From: Verrucomicrobiota bacterium
GTDB taxonomy: Bacteria; Verrucomicrobiota; Verrucomicrobiia; Limisphaerales; JACRJZ01
DNA length: 64,000 nucleotides
Assembly: GCA_016219875.1 (NCBI GenBank)
Contig: JACRJZ010000146.1
Location: forward strand, 124,001 to 188,000
Direction: 5' to 3'
Part shown: one piece after another, positions 59,663-64,000 of the stretch
Position numbering within the stretch: the first letter of the stretch is position 1
Layout of the letters: every line of letters begins with the position of its first letter
The notes under the pieces: generated by a model
The model's input: only the letters and a program-made list of their open reading frames with translations
What the model was told of the DNA's origin: nothing
Database searches by the model: none
Position numbers and translations under genes: made by a program

Positions 59663-61114
59663 TCATGGAGAGTGGACCGTGAGCACCTCTCCCAACGCCG
59701 CCACCGCGCCGGTCAGTTCCCGCTCAGTGATCGTGAGCGGCGGGGTGAAACTGATGACGTTGCCGTGCGCGCCTTCGGGCAACAGGATGCAGCCGCGGCG
59801 AAGCATTTCCTTGACGACGCGAAGGGCGAGGTCGGTGGCGGGAGTCCCATCCGGCTTCAGCAGTTCGATGCCGGCCATCAACCCCAAACCGCGACACGAG
59901 CCAACCGCCGCTTCCGACTTCGCCACGACGGACAGTTCACTCAGCAACACTTCGCCCAAGCGCCGGCTGCGCTCGACGAGTCTCTGACTCCTGATCTCGG
60001 CGATCTGCGCCAGCGCCATCGCGCAACCCACGGGATGGCCGAGGAACGTGCTCGTGTGAATCGCCTCCCCGCTGGACGCCGGCCAGGCCGCATCCATCAA
60101 ATCGGCGCGGCCCGCGCAGGCGCTGAGCGGAAAGCCGCCCGTGAGCGCCTTGCCCAGACAGATCAGGTCCGGCGCGGTCTGCGTGTGTTCGCACGCGAAC
60201 CATTTCCCGGTGCGGCCCAGGCCCGTGAAAATCTCGTCCAACACCAGTAGCGCGCCGAACTCATCACACAGCCTCCGCAGCATCGGCAGGAACTCCGCTG
60301 GCGGGACGTTGATGCCTCCACGCCCCTGCGCCGGCTCGACCAGCACCGCGCCGATGGCCTGACGGCGAAAGACCCGGCGCAGCGCTTCTTCGATTTCCGC
60401 CAACTCTGGCCGCGCCTCCCCGTGGCGCGGGAACGGGACAAAGTGCCCGAACTGCCCCAGTTGCGCCCGGAACGGCCCGCGGAAGAAATCGCGATGCGTC
60501 GCGTTCAGCGCGCCATAGCCCACGCCGTGATACGCCCCCTCGAACGCGATGACGCCGCGCCGCCCCGTGGCCAACAGCGCCGTCTTGAGCGCCGCTTCAA
60601 CCGCTTCAAATCCCGAGTTGCAGAAAATGGTCTTCGCTCGGCCGCGCGGAACTTTGAACTTTGAACTTTGGATCTCCTTCAAGAGCGTAGCAGCCGACGT
60701 AAGGAGGCTCTGATTCCTTTGGAGTTTGAGCCTCCTCACGTCGGCTGCTACGAGGTTTTTAAATTGCCTTCCTTGAACCTTGAACTCGCCCCCGCTCCAC
60801 CGCTCGAACGTCAGCCGGCTGAGTTCGCGCGCAAGCTGGGCCTTGAGCGCGTGCGGATGCACGTCGCCCATCGCGTGCAACAACGTAGTCATCTGGCGTT
60901 GGCCGGCGCGGACAACGCGCGGATTCGCGTGGCCCGCCGCGGCCACGCCAAACGCCGCCGTCAGGTCCAGATACTTCCGGCCTTCGGCATCCCAGACGTG
61001 GACGCCCCGCGCCCGCTCCCAGACGACGGGCCACGAGCCGTCCGGGGCGAGGAAAGTGACGTTGCGCGATTCGTGGTCGCGGAGGAGGCCCAGAATGCGT
61101 TGCGTGCGGGTCAT
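59663..61114 (-). CDS. Class-III aminotransferase with in-frame repeat insertion
   Basis: 483 residues from the ATG at 61114. PLP-enzyme features of the 4-aminobutyrate/acetylornithine group are clear: FCNSGFEAVEAALKTA, AFEGAYHGVGYGALN, VLVEPAQGRGGINVPP, LLVLDEIFTGLGRTG and PLP Lys in CLGKALTGGFPLSA. Residues ~109-157 are an insertion coded by a palindromic element flanked by heptamers (VAADVRRLKLQRNQSLL in its core). Without it the length is ~435, normal for the family. It starts 2 bp after the queE stop. Substrate is unknown; the insertion sits in a loop before NSGFEA and may be tolerated. Confidence 0.9.
   Translation of the reverse strand: MTRTQRILGLLRDHESRNVTFLAPDGSWPVVWERARGVHVWDAEGRKYLDLTAAFGVAAAGHANPRVVRAGQRQMTTLLHAMGDVHPHALKAQLARELSRLTFERWSGGEFKVQGRQFKNLVAADVRRLKLQRNQSLLTSAATLLKEIQSSKFKVPRGRAKTIFCNSGFEAVEAALKTALLATGRRGVIAFEGAYHGVGYGALNATHRDFFRGPFRAQLGQFGHFVPFPRHGEARPELAEIEEALRRVFRRQAIGAVLVEPAQGRGGINVPPAEFLPMLRRLCDEFGALLVLDEIFTGLGRTGKWFACEHTQTAPDLICLGKALTGGFPLSACAGRADLMDAAWPASSGEAIHTSTFLGHPVGCAMALAQIAEIRSQRLVERSRRLGEVLLSELSVVAKSEAAVGSCRGLGLMAGIELLKPDGTPATDLALRVVKEMLRRGCILLPEGAHGNVISFTPPLTITERELTGAVAALGEVLTVHSP
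60686..60750. repeat. Palindromic element copy 5, inside the aminotransferase gene
   Basis: Arms at 60686-60709 and 60727-60750, one mismatch (GTAAGG for GTGAGG), loop TGATTCCTTTGGAGTTT. It is flanked by GAACTTTGAACTTTGAAC (left, ~60651-60671) and CTTGAACCTTGAACTC (right), so the heptamer array and the element together form the insert. The reading frame stays open through all of it. Confidence 0.95.
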
Positions 61115-61116
61115 GC

Positions 61117-61851
61117 TCAGACGCCGCGCGCGTCGGCGGGCCAAATGATCTTGTGCATTTGCACCTGGAACCGCACCGGCAGGGCGTCGGCCAGGAGGCG
61201 CTCGGCCAGTTGTTGGCGCGTGATCGGCGTGTGGCCGGCCGGAATCGGATTGAGCGACCTGTTCTGTTGCGCCTGCAGGAGCGGCACGGCCCAGGAAAAC
61301 AACACGGGACAGAGCCTAGCCAAGTTGCGCTCGGCGATGATCTTTCGCGCCCAGTGGTAATCTTCCTGGCTGGCGATGACGAACTTGATTTCGTCGGTGT
61401 GCCGCAGATGCCGCAGGTTGGGCCAGTGGTTGCGGTCGGACTCGCCACTGGCCGGGCACTTGAGGTCCATGATGCGGCGGACGCGCGCATCGACGCCCGA
61501 GAGGTCCACCGTGCCGCTCGTTTCCAGCAGGACGGTGAAGCCGTCGTCGCACAGCGCCTTGAGCAGGACCAGCGAGTTGGGTTGCAGCAACGGCTCGCCT
61601 CCGGTCACTTCGACCAGCGGCAGCCGTGCTGGGCCGGCCTCACTCTGGAACGGCTTGGCCAGTTCGCGGACGCGCGCGAGGACCTCGTTGAGCGTCTGCT
61701 TGCGGCCCTCGGTGAAGGCGTAGGCCGTGTCGCAATACGAGCAGCGCAAATGGCAGGCGGTCAGACGGACGAAGACACACGGCAGGCCGGCCCAGGTGCT
61801 TTCGCCCTGGAGGCTGAGGAAGATCTCGTTGACGACGAGCGTGTCGGACAT
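61117..61851 (-). CDS. queE: 7-carboxy-7-deazaguanine synthase
   Basis: 244 residues from the ATG at 61851. A radical-SAM enzyme for the pyrrolopyrimidine core of queuosine. The cluster motif is CHLRCSYCDT (Cx3Cx2C). The start VVNEIFLSLQGESTWAGLPC is the QueE hallmark, and VEVTGGEPLLQPN is the GGE motif. The end LPVRFQVQMHKIIWP is also typical. It precedes the aminotransferase gene by 2 bp, and a second queuosine gene, queG, lies 5 kb away. Confidence 0.95.
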   Translation of the reverse strand: MSDTLVVNEIFLSLQGESTWAGLPCVFVRLTACHLRCSYCDTAYAFTEGRKQTLNEVLARVRELAKPFQSEAGPARLPLVEVTGGEPLLQPNSLVLLKALCDDGFTVLLETSGTVDLSGVDARVRRIMDLKCPASGESDRNHWPNLRHLRHTDEIKFVIASQEDYHWARKIIAERNLARLCPVLFSWAVPLLQAQQNRSLNPIPAGHTPITRQQLAERLLADALPVRFQVQMHKIIWPADARGV

Positions 61852-61974
61852 CGGAGGAAGCTTAGGCAGGGCGGGGCAAAGCGCAACCCACGAGTCAGGC
61901 ACGCACCCTGCCCGACCGCTCAATCTGCAATCTGCAACGACTCTTCGTCGGCCATCGGCCATCGGCTCTCCGGC

Positions 61975-62624
61975 GAACGCCGCACCCCATTGCCAGCCCC
62001 ATTCCTTGCTCGCCGACGGATACTTGACCTCCTGGCTGTCCGGCAGCAACACCTCGCCCTGCCCTGCTTGCAAGTCGGCTTCATGGGTGCGCTTGACTGT
62101 TTCCAGATGCCGCCGCAACGGCTCCCGCAGCGACTCCGGCAACAAGCCCAATACCGCCCCAGCCAGTGTTGGTAAGCTTCCTCCGTCTTGAGCGAATAAT
62201 GCTTCAACCGCAGCGCCCCCTCCAGGCGCAGCCGCGCTTCCGCCAGGGAACGCGGCGCGGGCGGTGTCTTGGTGGCCGGCTCCGTCCGTCCGCCAGCGGC
62301 TGTGGGGGCCTCCCCGCCCGGCCCCGGCGCTGGTTCCATCCGGGCCGGGGCCGCCGGACCACCCACCTTGGCCGGTGGAGTTAGAGTTCCCTGCTGCTTC
62401 CGCCGGGCCGTCAGCGCCTCCTGCGCCTGGGTTTGCTGCCAATCCGGCGCGTTCCAGCGCACGGTGATGAAGCGGACGAAATCATCCACCTGCTCTGGCG
62501 TCACGGATGCCCCCGGCCCGAAGCGCCGCGCGTGGTACACGCCGAACTTGCGCACCCACTCCGCAGCCCATGCTTCCGCCGTGCGCCGAGGCCGGACCTG
62601 CCCGTTCCCGGAGTTGTCTGCCAT
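61975..62624 (-). pseudogene. intI: Integron integrase (intI) remnant with internal deletion and missing C-terminus
   Basis: From the ATG at 62624, an N-terminal extension (AWAAEWVRKFGVYHARRFG, VRWNAPDWQQTQAQEAL) leads to the core-binding start LRLKHYSLKTEEAYQHWLGR. At about 62165 the frame breaks and a different frame resumes much later in the protein: LPESLREPLRRHLETVK, HEADLQAG, VLLPDS and KYPSASKEWGWQW, which is the region specific to integron integrases. So ~150 codons are deleted with a shift, and the HxxR, second His and Tyr part is gone. Orientation opposite to the cassettes is normal for intI. It cannot be active. Confidence 0.8.
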
Positions 62625-62670
62625 ACACTGGTCCCGGCCTGCGAGAGGCCGTTGTTCCTCATATTTTGGG

Positions 62671-62699
62671 TTGACGAACGCCCGATTCCTGCCAAATCT
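62671..62699 (+). promoter_or_regulatory. Possible cassette promoter
   Basis: TTGACG and AAATCT with a 17-base spacer face the cassettes, 106 bp before the attI point. The -35 box is good and the -10 box is poor, so this is only a candidate for the promoter that drives integron cassettes. Confidence 0.25.
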
Positions 62700-62736
62700 C
62701 TCGCCACAATGCAAGCACAGGTCCAGCCCTTTCCGA

Positions 62737-62765
62737 GGATAAACCGCACAAACTGCGGTTTATCC
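62737..62765. repeat. Perfect 12-bp hairpin between intI remnant and attI
   Basis: GGATAAACCGCA and TGCGGTTTATCC are exact complements around loop CAAAC. It has no T-tail. It may be part of the attI region or a regulatory stem in the cassette leader. Confidence 0.8.
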
Positions 62766-62804
62766 CCGGAAAACCCGGGATGAGCCACTTGCGGCTCAAT
62801 ACCT

Positions 62805-62811
62805 GTTAGGC
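62805..62811 (+). other. attI/cassette 1 junction (core site GTTAGGC)
   Basis: GTTAGGC fits the integron core GTTRRRY with crossover after the G. Its last six bases (TTAGGC) belong to cassette 1, whose R'' core at 63318 reads GCCTAAC, the exact complement. This supports cassette 1 having been inserted here as a circle. Confidence 0.8.
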
Positions 62812-62836
62812 CGACTCCGCGCTCGCGTGTTGACTG

Positions 62837-63304
62837 ATGCACTGGCAACTGGAAATCAATGACCGCAGCCAACTGGTGAGCGACTTCGCTCACTTAGACG
62901 CGCTGCTTCGGACGAAAGAGGCGCAGTCGGCGGTGAGCCTATCCCTTGAGCGAGTTCAGCAGCATCACCGCCCACGTTGGGAGCGATTACTCTACCGAGT
63001 TCTTGGCGTGCCTCTGGCCGAACACGAGGCGCATGGCACACTTGTACTTTCGCTTACACCTGACCGAGCGATGGCTGTCTTCATGAAGGATGATGACGAC
63101 GTTGGAGTTGTCGCCACCGCAGGTGGTGCCAACGGTCACGATCTGGTCGAGTTCGTGACTTCCAGAGGCGAGAGGTTTTCGGAGCCGGCGAGGTGCTGCA
63201 TTACCCGCGAGATGGCGTTCGCCGCCTTGAGAGAGTTTTATCAGACGACCAAGCGCCCCAAGAGCATCGAGTGGATGCGCGTCGAAGAGAGCAGACAGAG
63301 ATGA
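62837..63304 (+). CDS. Cassette 1: Imm1-like immunity protein candidate
   Basis: 155 residues, ATG 26 bp after the core site, stop 13 bp before attC. The C-terminal half (TLVLSLTPDRAMAVFMKDDD, VEFVTSRGERF, MAFAALREFYQTTKRPKSIE, then W) resembles the Imm1 immunity family, which ends with a helix and a Pro-x-x-x-W pattern. Imm1 proteins protect against contact-dependent or secreted toxins. No toxin partner is seen in the cassette. The match is by eye and partial; it might be an unrelated cassette protein. Confidence 0.6.
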   Translation: MHWQLEINDRSQLVSDFAHLDALLRTKEAQSAVSLSLERVQQHHRPRWERLLYRVLGVPLAEHEAHGTLVLSLTPDRAMAVFMKDDDDVGVVATAGGANGHDLVEFVTSRGERFSEPARCCITREMAFAALREFYQTTKRPKSIEWMRVEESRQR

Positions 63305-63317
63305 GAGACACCCGTCG

Positions 63318-63410
63318 GCCTAACCATACGCTGCAGCGAACCCGGCGGGAGCGTCGCGGCTGCAATCGTTGCATCCCGTGCGCCGGGTCGCTGAGCTTGG
63401 GTCGTTGGGC
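63318..63410 (+). other. attC site 1
   Basis: R'' GCCTAAC (63318-63324) and R' GTTGGGC (63404-63410) bound a 93-bp imperfect palindrome. The L arms GCAGCGAACCCGGCG and CGCCGGGTCGCTGAGC pair with an extra A on one side, the extrahelical base used for strand choice by IntI. A variable central loop follows. This is a full attC structure. Confidence 0.88.
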
Positions 63411-63478
63411 ATCCACCGCGCAACTGTGAAGCCAATTCCAAAGCCAGATAGGAACATTGTCGCCAACTGGAACCGCCA

Positions 63479-63757
63479 ATGACGACAAAGCGCCTCAACC
63501 TGCTCAAGCAAGCCGCCATTTGGGCGGGCATCCTTTGCACCTTTATTGGAGTCACCCGCAATTTGGCGCGAGGGGGCGATTTGATTTCCGCTTGCCTGTC
63601 CTACGGCGGCTTGCTGATGACCTGCTGCGGGCACTTCGTCGGCGTTGCAATCGGAAAACGTCAGGCCGCAGAAAATGCAGGTCAAAAAGAGGCACTGAGC
63701 GATTTGCGGCAAGAAATTGAGACGCTCAAGAAAGGCGACTGGCTGGTCAACAAGTGA
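63479..63757 (+). CDS. Cassette 2: small membrane protein of unknown function
   Basis: 92 residues. Two hydrophobic segments (about 11-29, IWAGILCTFIGV, and 35-58, ACLSYGGLLMTCCGHFVGVA) are followed by a charged helix (AENAGQKEALSDLRQEIETL) able to form a coiled coil. No family is recognised. It lies fully within a cassette, beginning 74 bp after the core of attC site 1 and ending 9 bp before the next R'' core. Unknown small membrane proteins are common in cassette arrays. Confidence 0.7.
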   Translation: MTTKRLNLLKQAAIWAGILCTFIGVTRNLARGGDLISACLSYGGLLMTCCGHFVGVAIGKRQAAENAGQKEALSDLRQEIETLKKGDWLVNK

Positions 63758-63766
63758 TCTCACAAT

Positions 63767-63892
63767 GCCCAACAAGGTCACTGGAGCGAACAGCCGCCCC
63801 GCTTTTCCGTTTCGAGAGGTTTGGGTTTTCATTGGTTTTGTTTGTCGGCGGCAGCCTCGCTCGGCGGCTGTCGCTCAGTTTGATCGTTGATA
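63767..63892 (+). other. attC site 2
   Basis: R'' GCCCAAC (63767-63773) is the exact complement of the GTTGGGC that starts cassette 2. The arms GGAGCGAACAGCCGCC and GGCGGCTGTCGCTCA pair with one extrahelical A. The R' position reads GTTGATA (63886-63892), a weak core whose last six bases come from cassette 3. Total length 126 bp. Confidence 0.82.
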
Positions 63893-64000
63893 TGAAATTG
63901 CCTCTGTGTATCATTGCGATGATCTTCGGTTCTGGATCGCTGACGCATGCTCAAGGGACTTTCTCTGTTCGACTACCTGGCGAAAACCTAGTCAAAAATA
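63892..64000 (+). CDS. Cassette 3: secreted protein (partial, runs off window)
   Basis: The ATG at 63892 lies at the core site itself. The first residues (MKLPLCIIAMIFGSGSLTHA) form a signal peptide with a probable cleavage after THA, then QGTFSVRLPGENLVKN to the window edge. The frame is open to the end. Function cannot be told from ~36 residues. Confidence 0.6.
   Translation, partial: MKLPLCIIAMIFGSGSLTHAQGTFSVRLPGENLVKN

Noticed and set aside
61117..62442. 441-codon frame joining integrase-like sequence to QueE
   Set aside because: QueE starts naturally at MSDTLVVNEIFLSLQGE (61851). The upstream part is the decayed integrase in the same frame with no stop between; a real fusion is unlikely.

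Overview
The window is a GC-rich bacterial chromosome segment with dense, mostly minus-strand operons. The organism is probably a Verrucomicrobiota member, possibly Pedosphaera/Limisphaerales-like. I infer this from the mix of a SufU/SufT-type Suf operon, a YfbK-like von Willebrand protein next to an ECF sigma factor, many secreted proteins of low characterisation, and unusually abundant intergenic repeats. No rRNA or other marker that would fix the taxonomy is present.

Layout. 1-4.9 kb: ECF sigma factor, a membrane anti-sigma/VWA protein and a secreted Ig-like protein. 5.3-12.9 kb: iron-sulfur assembly (Fur/PerR-type regulator, sufB, sufC, sufD, sufU, sufT, sufS and a DUF1858-NifU fusion). 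The run is interrupted by a palindromic repeat and an opposite-strand DUF433 antitoxin-like gene. 13-17.4 kb: asnS and a type II secretion/type IV pilus ATPase pair. 18.2-21.8 kb: a secreted phytase-like/PhoX-like protein preceded by a Pho-box-like array. 22-31.5 kb: cysteine-rich lipoprotein, thioesterase, the hisI-membrane protein-trpE operon, a Tat-exported sugar isomerase-like protein, zwf, xerC and larA-like. 31.8-41.1 kb: quinone reductase-like protein, outer-membrane protein, trpB2, an LtaS-like sulfatase, pgl, a UvrD/PcrA-type helicase and a DRE-TIM aldolase. 41.1-51.1 kb: a complete phosphate block. Minus strand: phoU-phosphatase fusion, pstS, pstC, pstA, two pstB-like ATPases, phoB, phoR. 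Divergent plus strand: DUF47 and pit. 51-61.9 kb: ABC ATPase, large membrane protein, aroK, queG, tRNA-Ala(GGC), Nudix, dual-specificity phosphatase, ksgA, class-III aminotransferase and queE. 61.9-64 kb: a decayed integron integrase followed by gene cassettes separated by attC sites.

How it fits together. The phosphate genes form a regulon that can be read from the DNA. Three 40-bp arrays of four 7-bp half-sites on an 11-bp period lie before phoU-pst, before DUF47-pit, and before the secreted phytase/PhoX protein 30 kb away. Two unusual proteins sit inside this regulon: a pair of PstB-like ATPases with complementary motif losses, and a PhoU fused to a low-molecular-weight phosphatase domain that lacks its catalytic cysteine.

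Repeats are the second theme. A ~65-bp palindromic element with 24-bp arms and a conserved 17-nt loop occurs five times in full or nearly full form, plus once as split arms. One copy is inserted in frame in the aminotransferase gene. Families of heptamer tandem repeats, mostly arranged as opposed arrays able to fold into hairpins, occupy many intergenic gaps and enter some coding ends. The third theme is the integron at the right edge, where the cassette boundaries can be placed to the base because each cassette's start is the exact complement of its own attC R'' core.
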